A stretch of DNA of 64,000 nucleotides from Streptomyces sp. MUM 203J. GTDB taxonomy: Bacteria; Actinomycetota; Actinomycetes; Streptomycetales; Streptomycetaceae. Below, piece after piece: positions 27,058 through 37,956 of the stretch. The stretch is from positions 56,812 to 120,811 of the forward strand of contig NZ_JADWYO010000010.1 of NCBI RefSeq assembly GCF_022414595.1, read 5' to 3'. The translations under genes and the position numbers were made by a program. Below the pieces are notes generated by a model. The model was not told the DNA's origin. It ran no database searches and saw only the letters and a list, made by a program, of their open reading frames with translations. Every line of letters starts with the position of its first letter. The stretch's first letter is position 1.

Positions 27058-27807
27058 ATGTCCAAGGTCATCGGATACGCCTCCGGGGTCTTCGACCTCT
27101 TCCACATAGGCCACCTCAACCTCCTGCGGCACGCCAAGGCCAGGTGTGACTACCTGGTCGCAGGTGTCCTCACCGACGAAGCCGCCTGTCACAAGGGCCA
27201 CGCACCCGTCGTTCCACTCCGTGAATGGCTGGAGATCGTCCAGGCCGTGGACTTCGTGGACGAGGCCGTCGTCGACTCCACACTTGAGAAGATGGAGGCG
27301 TGGGAACAGGTCGGATTCCACCGCCTGTTCAAGGGCGATGACTGGAAGTGCACGCCGCGAGGAGCCCAGTGGGAGCGTGACTTCGCCGCAGTAGGCGTCG
27401 AGGTCGTCTACCTGACCTACACGATGCACGTCTCCAGCACGAAGCTTCGCCAGATGGTCAAGGCCCTGATCACGGACGGCCGGATCCCGTCCCAGCAATC
27501 TGCCCTCCGAAAGATCCGCCAGCCATGTCGAGAACGCGCGGCCTGCTCCGTCCCCGGGGTGAACGCGACCACAATGGGTCGCACGAGCACCGAGGAGAGA
27601 GATCATGGCCAAGTACCTGCTGCTCAAGCACTACCGCGGCGCCCCGGCTCCGGTCAACGACGTGCCCATGGAGCAGTGGACGCCGGAGGAGATCTCGGCG
27701 CACATGCGGTACATGCACGACTTCGCGGCCCGGCTGGAGGAGAGCGGCGAGTTCGTCGACGGGCAGGCGCTCGCACCCGAAGGCATGTGGGTCCGGTACG
27801 ACGGTGA
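27058..27807 (+). CDS. Cytidylyltransferase (TagD/GCT-like) with an abnormal C-terminal extension
   Basis: Residues 1 to about 140 form a complete nucleotidyltransferase domain: GVFDLFHIGHLNLLRHAKA holds the HxGH motif (residues 17-20), and HVSSTKLRQMVKAL holds the SSTKLR motif near the end. Similar small enzymes activate glycerol-3-phosphate or related alcohol phosphates with CTP for wall polymers. The last 105 or so residues are not like the family. After about 27480 the frame runs through intergenic sequence and into the next gene (from 27605) in the wrong frame, which suggests loss of the native stop codon. The functional domain may be intact. GGAG 8 bases before ATG 27058 supports the start. 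Confidence 0.75.
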   Translation: MSKVIGYASGVFDLFHIGHLNLLRHAKARCDYLVAGVLTDEAACHKGHAPVVPLREWLEIVQAVDFVDEAVVDSTLEKMEAWEQVGFHRLFKGDDWKCTPRGAQWERDFAAVGVEVVYLTYTMHVSSTKLRQMVKALITDGRIPSQQSALRKIRQPCRERAACSVPGVNATTMGRTSTEERDHGQVPAAQALPRRPGSGQRRAHGAVDAGGDLGAHAVHARLRGPAGGERRVRRRAGARTRRHVGPVRR

Positions 27808-28021
27808 GGGGCGCCCGCCTGTCACCGACGGGCCGTTCGCCGAGACCAAGGACCTCGTCGCCGGGTGGATGGTGATCGACGTCGACAGCCGCGAGCGTGC
27901 CGTCGAGCTGGCCGGGGAGCTGTCGGCCGCCCCCGGGGCCGGTGGGAAGCCGATCCACGAGTGGCTGGAGGTGCGCCCGTTCCTGGCAGCGAATCCCACC
28001 ATCACCGAATGCCATGGATGA
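27605..28021 (+). CDS. YCII-related (DGPF-domain) protein
   Basis: The 138-residue protein begins MAKYLLLKHYRGAPAPVND and contains the diagnostic DGPFAETKDLVAGW motif (around residues 76-89) and a family-like C-terminus (HEWLEVRPF). DGPF proteins have a ferredoxin-like YCII fold and are conserved partners of ECF42 sigma factors; their biochemical role is uncertain. The stop overlaps the start of the sigma-factor gene by 8 bases. GAGGAGAGAG precedes ATG 27605. Confidence 0.88.
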   Translation: MAKYLLLKHYRGAPAPVNDVPMEQWTPEEISAHMRYMHDFAARLEESGEFVDGQALAPEGMWVRYDGEGRPPVTDGPFAETKDLVAGWMVIDVDSRERAVELAGELSAAPGAGGKPIHEWLEVRPFLAANPTITECHG

Positions 28022-29159
28022 GGCGCTGCTGAGGAGCCTCACTCCGGGCGTGCTCGCCGTCCTCGTCCGTCGCGGAGCCGACTTCGCGGCGGCCGAGGAC
28101 GCCGTACAGGACGCACTGGTCGAGGCGATCCGCGTCTGGCCCGCCGGCCCTCCACGGGACCCGAAGGGCTGGCTGGTCACCGTGGCCTGGCGCAGGTTCC
28201 TGGACGCGGCCCGGGCAGACGCCGCACGCCGCCGGCGGGAGGATCTCGTCGGCGAGGAACCGGTGCCCGGGCCCGCGCCCGCGGTGGACGACACGCTCCG
28301 GCTCTACTTCCTGTGCGCTCACCCGTCGCTGACACCGTCGTCCGCGGTCGCGCTCACGCTGCGGGCCGTCGGCGGGCTCACCACCCGCCAGATCGCGCGG
28401 GCCTATCTGGTGCCCGAGGCGACCATGGCGCAGCGGATCAGCAGGGCCAAGCGCACGGTCTCCTCCGCACGGTTCGACCGGCCCGGGGACGTCGCCACCG
28501 TGCTGCGCGTCCTGTACCTGGTCTTCAACGAGGGCTACTCCGGCGACGTCGACCTCGCCGCCGAGGCCATCCGGCTCACCCGGCAGCTCGCGGCCGTCAT
28601 CGACCACCCCGAGGTGGCGGGGCTGCTCGCCCTCATGCTGCTCCACCACGCCCGGCGCGGTGCGCGGACCGCGCCCGACGGCAGCCTGGTGCCGCTCGCG
28701 GAGCAGGACCGCGGCCGGTGGGACACCCAGTCGATCACCGAGGGCGTCGGGATCCTGCAGGCGGCCCTCGCCCGCGACCGGCTGGGCGAGTTCCAGGCCC
28801 AGGCCGCCATCGCAGCGCTCCACGCCGACGCGCCCACCGCCGGGGAGACCGACTGGGTGCAGATCGTCGAGTGGTACGACGAGCTGATGCGGCTGACCGA
28901 CAGCCCGGTCGTCCTGCTCAACCGCGCGGTCGCCGTCGGTGAGGCCGACGGACCCCGCGCCGGACTGGCGGCGCTCGCCGCGCTGGACTCCTCCCTGCCC
29001 CGCCACGCCGCCGCGGCGGCGTACCTCCACGAGCGCGACGGCGACCTGACGGCGGCGGCAAGGCTGTACGCCGAGGCGGCCCGGAAGGCGCCCAGCACCG
29101 CCGAGCGCGACCATCTGATGCGCCGGGCCGCCCGGCTCAACTCCCGCCGAGGTCACTGA
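28014..29159 (+). CDS. ECF42-type RNA polymerase sigma factor with C-terminal TPR-like domain
   Basis: The 381-residue protein has sigma region 2 (RGADFAAAEDAVQDALVEAI, WLVTVAWRRFLDAAR) and region 4 (TTRQIARAYLVPEATMAQRI, SRAKRTV). A long helical C-terminus (about residues 170-381) ends in TPR-like helices (HERDGDLTAAARLYAEAARK). This domain plan, with the adjacent DGPF gene, defines the ECF42 group, which has no classical anti-sigma factor; the C-terminus is needed for activity in studied members. ATG 28014 (MDEALLRSLTPGVLAVL) was chosen; it overlaps the DGPF stop. Confidence 0.87.
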   Translation: MDEALLRSLTPGVLAVLVRRGADFAAAEDAVQDALVEAIRVWPAGPPRDPKGWLVTVAWRRFLDAARADAARRRREDLVGEEPVPGPAPAVDDTLRLYFLCAHPSLTPSSAVALTLRAVGGLTTRQIARAYLVPEATMAQRISRAKRTVSSARFDRPGDVATVLRVLYLVFNEGYSGDVDLAAEAIRLTRQLAAVIDHPEVAGLLALMLLHHARRGARTAPDGSLVPLAEQDRGRWDTQSITEGVGILQAALARDRLGEFQAQAAIAALHADAPTAGETDWVQIVEWYDELMRLTDSPVVLLNRAVAVGEADGPRAGLAALAALDSSLPRHAAAAAYLHERDGDLTAAARLYAEAARKAPSTAERDHLMRRAARLNSRRGH

Positions 29160-29174
29160 CGGAAAGGGCAGGAC

Positions 29175-30206
29175 TCACACCAGCCCGTACACCCGCCGCG
29201 CGTTTCCCGCCGCCACCATCCCCGCGACCCGCTCGGCGTCCGCCCGGGACCAGGCGCCGTCCCGGACCCACCCGCCCAGCACCCGTCCCAGCGCCTCGGT
29301 GAAGCCCCGCGCCCCCGTCACCTGCAGCTCGGCCAGTCCGCGCGCCCCGCAGGAGAACATCAGCCTGCCGAAGGGCGTGGCCTCCAGCGCGTCCGCCAGC
29401 ACGCCGGGCGTGGCGGCGCCCAGGTCCACGTACACATGCGGGAACCGTCCCGCGAGGTGCCCGGCCTGCCGGTGGTGCGGGGAGCAGCCGAGGAGCACCA
29501 CGGGGGTGCCGAGCCCGCCGGTGGCGGAGGCGAAGTCCGCGAGCGGGGAAGGGTCCCCGCCGTCCAGGTGCAGTTGCAGGGGCCGTCCTGTGGTGACGGC
29601 GATCCAGACCAGGTGCCGCAGCAGGACGGGGTCCGTCACCACCGCCCCGCCCGGGTCCCGGCGGGCCAGCCATCGACCGGCCGCGCCCCGCACCTCACCG
29701 GGCCCCGGCGGATCGGCGGCATGCGACAGTCCGTGCCGTACAGCACGGACGGAGGTGAACGCGACGGCCGAGGCCGCGGCCCTGTGTACGGCCTCCGCGA
29801 GTCCGGCCAGCAGTCCGTCGACACTGCCCGCGCTGTCCGCGACCCGCTGGGCGAGCGTTTCGAGGCGGACGACCTCGTACGCGGCCGCCCCGGCGGCCCG
29901 GCCCAGCTCCTGCGGGCTCAGACGGTCGCCGGGTTCGCCCGTGTCCACGAGGAACGTACCGACCCCGGAGGCCCGCAGCAGTCGCCGCGCCACCTCCAGT
30001 GCGCCCAGCTCACGGCGGCGGGCCAGGTAGCGGGCGGGCGGGCAGTGCGGGTCGAGGTCCAGCAGCGGCGGGCACCAGCGGCGTACCGCGAAGCCGGTCC
30101 AGGTGTCGAACGAGCCGAGCCGGGCCTCGAAGGTGCCGAGGCCCAGCTCCGTCAGCAGCACCCCCTGGCCGTAGTGGTCCACCAGCGTCGGGGTGTCGAT
30201 CGTCAC
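29175..30206 (-). CDS. Amidohydrolase-like protein
   Basis: The 343-residue protein has the TIM-barrel layout of amidohydrolase-2 proteins, with LVDHYGQGVL at the N-terminus, PLQLHLDGGDP, SPHHRQAGHLA, and LEATPFGRLMFSCGARGLAE near residues 280-300. Several expected metal ligands look changed: the N-terminal HxH is H-Y-G, and the late aspartate position reads SCGARG, so catalysis is doubtful. The start is ATG 30204-30206. A 47-bp near-copy of its 3' part lies at 15711-15757. Convergent with the sigma-factor gene (16 bases apart). Confidence 0.7.
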   Translation of the reverse strand: MTIDTPTLVDHYGQGVLLTELGLGTFEARLGSFDTWTGFAVRRWCPPLLDLDPHCPPARYLARRRELGALEVARRLLRASGVGTFLVDTGEPGDRLSPQELGRAAGAAAYEVVRLETLAQRVADSAGSVDGLLAGLAEAVHRAAASAVAFTSVRAVRHGLSHAADPPGPGEVRGAAGRWLARRDPGGAVVTDPVLLRHLVWIAVTTGRPLQLHLDGGDPSPLADFASATGGLGTPVVLLGCSPHHRQAGHLAGRFPHVYVDLGAATPGVLADALEATPFGRLMFSCGARGLAELQVTGARGFTEALGRVLGGWVRDGAWSRADAERVAGMVAAGNARRVYGLV

Positions 30207-30291
30207 GAGGGCTCCCTGCCGGGACGTGGCCGCCTGTCACACGTCCTAACGGGTGAAGCCCGGTCAGGTGTTTCCTCGGTTACGGAGTGTC

Positions 30292-30627
30292 TCAGCCGTT
30301 GGACTCGCCGCCGAGCTGGATACCGGCCATGCGGCTCCACTCGTACGGTCCGGTGCGGACCTTCGCCGCGAACTCGCCGTCGAAGGTCTCGTGCAGTGTG
30401 AGCCCCGCCTTGTCGGCCGCGGCCTGGGCGATGTCGTGGGTGGGTGCGACCAGGTCGCCCCAGCCGCCGTCCGCGCCGACCAGCACGATGCGGGTACCGG
30501 CCTGGCCGATGTAGGCGAGCTGGCCCTCGGCGCCGCCGTGCCGGCGCACGAAGTCCTGGATCTGCTTGGCCAGCTTCGCCGCCGTGCGCTCGGCGTGCTT
30601 ACCGGCCTGCTTGGTGGTGTCTGCCAT
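30292..30627 (-). CDS. Conserved hypothetical protein, 111 residues
   Basis: The protein begins MADTTKQAGKHAERTAAKLA, a Lys/Ala-rich helix, and continues with IQDFVRRHGGAEGQLAYIGQ, a DGGWGDLVAPTHDIAQAAAD segment and an EWSRMAGIQLGG tail. It is soluble, with no signal peptide and no recognised catalytic motif. It lies just downstream of ctaB on the same strand, separated by a strong hairpin. From memory it is conserved beside ctaB in streptomycetes. Function is unknown. Confidence 0.7.
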   Translation of the reverse strand: MADTTKQAGKHAERTAAKLAKQIQDFVRRHGGAEGQLAYIGQAGTRIVLVGADGGWGDLVAPTHDIAQAAADKAGLTLHETFDGEFAAKVRTGPYEWSRMAGIQLGGESNG

Positions 30628-30663
30628 GCGGCCGATGCTACTGCCGGGTAGATCAACGTGCGA

Positions 30664-30700
30664 CGGGCGGGCCACGTGGCCTTGGCCACGCGCCCGCCCG
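30664..30700 (-). terminator. Hairpin terminator after ctaB
   Basis: A GC-rich inverted repeat (CGGGCGGGCCACGTGGCC with GGCCACGCGCCCGCCCG) with a TT loop begins about 20 bases beyond the ctaB stop at 30720. Only small mismatches interrupt the stem. Confidence 0.75.
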
Positions 30701-30719
30701 CGACGACGATCCGGAAGGC

Positions 30720-31661
30720 TCAGCCCACGAACGGGTCCACCGCGACCGCCACGAACAGCAGCGACACATACGTGATGGACCAGTGGAAGAGCCGCATCTC
30801 CTTCAGCCTGCCGCCGGTCTCGCCCGCCCGTGCGCGGTTCTGCAGGGCGTGCGCCTCCCACAGCCACCAGCCGCCGGTGGCCAGGGCCACCGCCGTGTAG
30901 AACCAGCCGGTGTAGCCGAGCGGCTGGAGCAGCAGGGAGACGCCGACCATGACCCAGCTGTAGAGGACGATCTGCCGGGCCACGACCTTGTTGGAGGCGA
31001 CGACGGGCAGCATCGGCACGCCCACGCGCGCGTAGTCCTCCTTCACCCGCATCGACAGCGGCCAGTAGTGCGGCGGCGTCCAGAAGAAGATGACGAGGAA
31101 GAGGATGACGGCGGCCCACGACATGGAGTTCGTGACCGAGGACCAGCCGATCAGGACCGGCATGCATCCGGCGATGCCGCCCCACACGATGTTCTGCGCG
31201 GTCCGGCGCTTGAGGATCATCGTGTAGACGACGACGTAGAAGAGGAGCGCGCCGAGGGCCAGCCAGGCGGACAGCCAGTTGACGAAGATCCCGAACCACA
31301 GGGTGGAGACCACCCCGAGACCCAGACCGAACACCAGGCCCTCGCGCGGCGAGACCATGCCGGTCACCAGCGGGCGCTGGGAGGTCCGGTCCATCAATGC
31401 GTCGATGTCCCGGTCGATGTACATGTTGAGCGCGTTGGCGCCGCCCGCCGAGAGATAGCCGGCGAAGCAGGTGTTCACCACCAGCCACAGGTCCGGGACG
31501 CCCTGCTCGGCGAGGAACATCACCGGCACCGTCGTGATCAGCAGCAGTTCGATGATCCGCGGCTTGGTCAGCGCCACGAAGGCCTTGACGCGGGCCCCGA
31601 ACGGTCGATGGGCCGGGCTCGTGCCCAGCAGTCCCGCTGGACGGGATTCGACGGCCGTCAC
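30720..31661 (-). CDS. ctaB: Protoheme IX farnesyltransferase (heme O synthase)
   Basis: The 313-residue UbiA-family membrane enzyme adds a farnesyl group to heme b to make heme O, the substrate of CtaA. The prenyl-diphosphate-binding motif [20 protein letters not shown] and the second aspartate-rich region [17 protein letters not shown] are present, with eight or nine hydrophobic helices. I place the start at GTG 31659-31661 ([12 protein letters not shown] follows), with GGGGTG upstream; longer starts read into promoter DNA. Divergent from tkt. Confidence 0.92.
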   Translation of the reverse strand: MTAVESRPAGLLGTSPAHRPFGARVKAFVALTKPRIIELLLITTVPVMFLAEQGVPDLWLVVNTCFAGYLSAGGANALNMYIDRDIDALMDRTSQRPLVTGMVSPREGLVFGLGLGVVSTLWFGIFVNWLSAWLALGALLFYVVVYTMILKRRTAQNIVWGGIAGCMPVLIGWSSVTNSMSWAAVILFLVIFFWTPPHYWPLSMRVKEDYARVGVPMLPVVASNKVVARQIVLYSWVMVGVSLLLQPLGYTGWFYTAVALATGGWWLWEAHALQNRARAGETGGRLKEMRLFHWSITYVSLLFVAVAVDPFVG

Positions 31662-32093
31662 GCACACCCCTGACAGAGACATCCCAGCGAGCCCGGTCTG
31701 TGCGGCATGCCCCTGTGGCATGTAAGGACCGGCGATGACTCGCGCGTACCACGCCACTCTAGACGTTGCCCGTACGCCGATCTTCGCGGGGGTCGGTCGT
31801 GTTGGGCCACCCGGGCAGCGCCCCACGGCGGACCTCAGAAGGGCGGCGCCCCCTCTCGTACGAGCGCTCGGATGAGCGCCCCGGAGGGAAAGCACCGACG
31901 GATGAGCGATCGGATGAGCGGGCCCGTATTCAGCTGGTGCAAGCGGCCCCTTCGCAGGTGGCGGCACCCGCCGTCGGGCCGGAAAATCGGGCCTGATGAC
32001 GGGATAGGCTCGGCAGCGGCCGGTGCGATCGACGTCATCGGCATGCGACACGTGCACTGACATGTGGAATGTGGAGAGGAGCCCTGACCGAGG
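31662..32093. promoter_or_regulatory. 432-bp divergent region between ctaB and tkt with a triple CGGATGAGCG repeat
   Basis: Both genes start at its edges, so it holds their promoters. Three exact copies of CGGATGAGCG occur at 31869-31878, 31899-31908 and 31911-31920 (spacings 30 and 12), about 175-225 bases before tkt. No gene is supported within. GGAGAGGAG (32073-32081) is the probable tkt ribosome site. Confidence 0.6.
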
Positions 32094-34196
<2,103 letters not shown>

Positions 34197-34230
34197 CGTC
34201 ACCACAAGCGAAGTAGGAGATGCAACTCTC

Positions 34231-35349
34231 ATGACAGACGCACTCAAGCGCCTTTCCGACGAAGGCGTGGCGATCTGGCTGGACGACCTGTCCCGCAAGC
34301 GGATCACGTCCGGGAACCTGCAGGAGCTGATCGACGAGCAGCACGTGGTGGGGGTCACCACCAACCCGTCGATCTTCCAGAAGGCGATCTCCGAGGGTCA
34401 CGGCTACGACCGTCAGCTGGAGGACCTGGCCGCGCGCAAGGTGACGGTGGAGGAGGCCCTCCGCATGATCACCACCGCGGACGTGCGGGACGCCGCCGAC
34501 ATCCTGCGCCCCGTGTACGACGCGACGCAGGGCCAGGACGGCCGGGTGTCCATCGAGGTGGACCCGCGGCTCGCGCACAACACGCGGGCGACGGTCGCGG
34601 AGGCCAGGCAGCTGGCGTGGCTGATCGACCGGCCGAACACGCTCGTCAAGATCCCCGCCACCAAGGCGGGCCTCCCGGCGATCACCGAGGTGATCGGCCT
34701 GGGCATCAGCGTGAACGTGACGCTGATCTTCTCGCTGGAGCGCTACCGCGAGGTCATGGACGCCTACCTGGCCGGTCTGGAGAAGGCCAAGGAGCGCGGC
34801 CTGGACCTGTCGAAGATCCACTCGGTGGCGTCGTTCTTCGTGTCCCGCGTGGACACCGAGATCGACAAGCGGCTGGACGCCCTGGGCACTCCCGAGGCGA
34901 AGGCCGTGCGCGGCAAGGCCGCCCTGGCCAACGCACGCCTCGCCTACGAGGCGTACGAGGAGGTCTTCGGGTCCGACCGCTGGGCGGCGCTGGACCGGGC
35001 GCAGGCCAACAAGCAGCGTCCGCTGTGGGCGTCGACGGGCGTGAAGGACCCGGCGTACAAGGACACCCTGTACGTGGACGAGCTGGTCGCGCCGGGCACG
35101 GTCAACACCATGCCGGAGGCGACGCTGGAGGCCACCGCCGCGCGCGGTGACATCCGCGGCAACACCATCGCGGGTACGTACGCGCAGGCGCGGGCCGACC
35201 TGGACGCCGTGGAGAAGCTGGGCATCGGCTACGACGACGTGGTCCAGCTCCTGGAGGACGAGGGCGTCGAGAAGTTCGAGGCATCCTGGAACGACCTGCT
35301 GAAGTCGACCGAGGCGGAGCTGAAGCGCCTCGCTCCTACGGAGGCGTAG
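34231..35349 (+). CDS. tal: Transaldolase
   Basis: The 372-residue enzyme transfers a dihydroxyacetone unit between sedoheptulose-7-phosphate and glyceraldehyde-3-phosphate. Conserved blocks are [14 protein letters not shown], the Schiff-base lysine in [12 protein letters not shown], and [13 protein letters not shown]. The length is that of the longer actinobacterial form. AGTAGGAG lies before ATG 34231. The zwf ribosome site lies within its last codons. Confidence 0.95.
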   Translation: MTDALKRLSDEGVAIWLDDLSRKRITSGNLQELIDEQHVVGVTTNPSIFQKAISEGHGYDRQLEDLAARKVTVEEALRMITTADVRDAADILRPVYDATQGQDGRVSIEVDPRLAHNTRATVAEARQLAWLIDRPNTLVKIPATKAGLPAITEVIGLGISVNVTLIFSLERYREVMDAYLAGLEKAKERGLDLSKIHSVASFFVSRVDTEIDKRLDALGTPEAKAVRGKAALANARLAYEAYEEVFGSDRWAALDRAQANKQRPLWASTGVKDPAYKDTLYVDELVAPGTVNTMPEATLEATAARGDIRGNTIAGTYAQARADLDAVEKLGIGYDDVVQLLEDEGVEKFEASWNDLLKSTEAELKRLAPTEA

Positions 35350-35353
35350 GACC

Positions 35354-36883
35354 TTGCCCTCGCACAGCAGCAATCCGCTGCGTGACGCCGCAGACCGACG
35401 GCTCCCGCGTATCGCGGGGCCGTCGGGCCTGGTCATCTTCGGTGTCACCGGCGACCTTTCCCGCAAGAAGCTGATGCCCGCGGTGTACGACCTCGCGAAC
35501 CGGGGTCTGCTGCCGCCGGGCTTCTCGCTGATCGGGTTCGCCCGTCGCGACTGGGAGGACGAGGACTTCGCCCAGGTCGTCCACGACGCGGTCAAGCAGC
35601 ACGCACGCACCCCCTTCCGTGAGGAGGTGTGGCAGCAGCTGCTCCAGGGCATGCGGTTCGTCCAGGGCGAGTTCGGCGACGACGAGGCGTTCCGGCAGCT
35701 GAGTGCCACCATGGAGGAGCTGGACAAGGCACAGGGCACGGGCGGCAATTTCGCCTTCTACCTGTCCGTCCCGCCGAAGTTCTTCCCGAAGGTCGTCCAG
35801 CAGCTCAAGAAGCACGGGCTGGCCGACCAGAAGCCGGGTGCCTGGCGCCGCGCGGTCATCGAGAAGCCGTTCGGGCACAACCTGTCGTCGGCGCGGGAGC
35901 TGAACTCCATCGTCCACGAGGTGTTCACCCCGGACCAGGTGTTCCGGATCGACCACTATCTGGGCAAGGAGACGGTCCAGAACATCCTGGCGCTGCGGTT
36001 CGCCAACACCCTGTTCGAGCCGATCTGGAACCGGTCGTATGTCGACCACGTCCAGATCACGATGGCCGAGGACATCGGCATCGGCGGCCGTGCCGGGTAC
36101 TACGACGGCATCGGCGCCGCCCGGGACGTCATCCAGAACCACCTGCTCCAGCTGCTCGCGCTGACCGCGATGGAGGAGCCGGCGTCGTTCGACGCGGACG
36201 CGCTGGCCGCCGAGAAGACGAAGGTGCTGGGCGCGGTCCGGCTGCCCAAGGACCTCGGCGCGTCGACCGTGCGCGGCCAGTACACGGGCGCCTGGCAGGG
36301 CGGCGAGCGGGTCGTCGGCTACCTGGAGGAGGAGGGCATCGACCCGGCCTCCAAGACCGACACCTACGCCGCGATCAAGCTGGGCATCGACAACCGGCGC
36401 TGGGCGGGCGTCCCGTTCTACCTGCGGACGGGCAAGCGGCTGGGCCGCCGGGTCACCGAGATCGCGGTCGTCTTCCAGCGGGCCCCGCACTCCCCGTTCG
36501 ACCACACGGCGACGGAGGAGCTGGGGCAGAACGCGCTGGTCATCCGCGTCCAGCCGGACGAGGGCGTGACCATGCGGTTCGGCTCGAAGGTCCCGGGCAC
36601 CTCGATGGAGGTGCGGGACGTGTCGATGGACTTCGCGTACGGCGAGTCGTTCACCGAGTCCAGCCCGGAGGCGTACGAGCGGCTCATCCTCGATGTGCTG
36701 CTGGGCGACGCCAACCTCTTCCCCCGCACGGAGGAGGTCGAGCTGTCCTGGAGGATCCTCGACCCGATCGAGGAGCACTGGGACAGGAACGGCACACCCG
36801 CGCGGTACCAGGCGGGCACCTGGGGTCCGGTCGAGGCGGACGAGATGCTCGCACGAGACGGACGGAGCTGGCGCCGGCCATGA
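35354..36883 (+). CDS. zwf: Glucose-6-phosphate dehydrogenase
   Basis: The 509-residue enzyme oxidises glucose-6-phosphate to 6-phosphogluconolactone with NADP+. The dinucleotide fold is VIFGVTGDLSRKKLMPAVYD, and the active site is FRIDHYLGKETVQNI. The best start is TTG 35354 (PSHSSNPLRDAADRRLPRIA follows): GGAGG from the end of tal precedes it, and no ATG or GTG lies near the conserved N-terminus. Its stop overlaps opcA in ATGA, fitting the OpcA requirement for full activity in other actinobacteria. Confidence 0.95.
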   Translation: MPSHSSNPLRDAADRRLPRIAGPSGLVIFGVTGDLSRKKLMPAVYDLANRGLLPPGFSLIGFARRDWEDEDFAQVVHDAVKQHARTPFREEVWQQLLQGMRFVQGEFGDDEAFRQLSATMEELDKAQGTGGNFAFYLSVPPKFFPKVVQQLKKHGLADQKPGAWRRAVIEKPFGHNLSSARELNSIVHEVFTPDQVFRIDHYLGKETVQNILALRFANTLFEPIWNRSYVDHVQITMAEDIGIGGRAGYYDGIGAARDVIQNHLLQLLALTAMEEPASFDADALAAEKTKVLGAVRLPKDLGASTVRGQYTGAWQGGERVVGYLEEEGIDPASKTDTYAAIKLGIDNRRWAGVPFYLRTGKRLGRRVTEIAVVFQRAPHSPFDHTATEELGQNALVIRVQPDEGVTMRFGSKVPGTSMEVRDVSMDFAYGESFTESSPEAYERLILDVLLGDANLFPRTEEVELSWRILDPIEEHWDRNGTPARYQAGTWGPVEADEMLARDGRSWRRP

Positions 36884-37956
36884 AGATCGATCTGACGGAC
36901 ACCACCTCCAGCAACATCAACAAGGCGCTGGTGGAGGGTCGACGGGCCATCGGAACCCCGGCCGTCGGCATGGTGCTGACCCTGGTCATCGTCACGGACG
37001 AGGAGAACGCGTACGACGCGCTCAAGGCCGCCAACGAGGCGTCCCGCGAGCACCCGTCGCGGACCCTCGTCGTGATCAAGCGGGTCGCGCGCACCCCGCG
37101 CGACCGGGCCAAGGCACGGCTCGACGCGGATGTGCGGGTGGGCGTGGACGCCGGCACCGGCGAGACGGTGATCCTGCGGCTGTACGGCGAGGTCATCGAC
37201 CACGCCCAGTCGGTGGTGCTGCCGCTGCTGCTGCCGGACGCGCCGGTGGTGGTCTGGTGGCCGGTGAACGCGCCGACCGACCCGGCCCACGACCCGCTGG
37301 GCGCGCTGGGCCAGCGCCGGGTCACCGACACCTACAACGCCGAGGATCCGGTCGCCGAGCTGACGGCCCGCGCCGCCGCGTACACGCCGGGCGACACGGA
37401 TCTGTCCTGGACGAGGATCACGCCGTGGCGGTCGATGCTGGCGGCGGCGCTGGACCAGGTCGTGTGCGAGGTGACCTCGGCGGAGGTCGAGGGCGAGGAG
37501 TTCAACCCGAGCGTGGAGCTGCTGGCCATGTGGCTGGCGGACCGCCTGAACGTCTCGGTGCGGCGCTCAACGTCGAAGGGCCCGGGGCTGACGGCCGTAC
37601 GGCTGGCGACCACGTGCGGGCCGATCGTGCTGGACCGCCCGGACGGGTCGCTGGCCACCCTTTCCATAGAGGGCCAGCCGAACCGCGCGGTGGCGCTGAA
37701 GCGGCGCGAGACGGCCGAGCTGATCGCGGAGGAGCTGCGGCGCCTGGACCCGGACGACACGTACGCGTCGGCACTCCGGTTCGGGGTGGACCGGCTGAGC
37801 GACGGCATGGTCGAGGGCTCGGGGACACCGCGGGGCGCCGCCGCGTCGGACCCGCCGGACGAGTCCGGCGGGTCCGACCCCTCCACCGGTCCGGACGAGC
37901 CCGCGAAGAAGGCTCCCGCCAAGAAGGCCCCGTCGAAGAAGGCGGCGGCGAAGTGA
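36880..37956 (+). CDS. opcA: Glucose-6-phosphate dehydrogenase assembly protein OpcA
   Basis: The 358-residue protein begins MKIDLTDTTSSNINKALVEG and contains family blocks LPDAPVVVWWPVNAP and DLSWTRITPWRSMLAAALDQ. It is an accessory needed for assembly or activity of the neighbouring Zwf. The C-terminus has a Lys/Ala/Pro-rich tail (AKKAPAKKAPSKKAAAK) typical of streptomycete versions. It overlaps zwf (ATGA) and pgl (GTGA), so the three genes are coupled. Confidence 0.94.
   Translation: MKIDLTDTTSSNINKALVEGRRAIGTPAVGMVLTLVIVTDEENAYDALKAANEASREHPSRTLVVIKRVARTPRDRAKARLDADVRVGVDAGTGETVILRLYGEVIDHAQSVVLPLLLPDAPVVVWWPVNAPTDPAHDPLGALGQRRVTDTYNAEDPVAELTARAAAYTPGDTDLSWTRITPWRSMLAAALDQVVCEVTSAEVEGEEFNPSVELLAMWLADRLNVSVRRSTSKGPGLTAVRLATTCGPIVLDRPDGSLATLSIEGQPNRAVALKRRETAELIAEELRRLDPDDTYASALRFGVDRLSDGMVEGSGTPRGAAASDPPDESGGSDPSTGPDEPAKKAPAKKAPSKKAAAK

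Noticed and set aside
14000..27500. Integrative element with attachment sites
   Set aside because: No integrase, tRNA-derived repeat or relaxase is visible. The block looks accessory from content and scars only, so no att sites are claimed.
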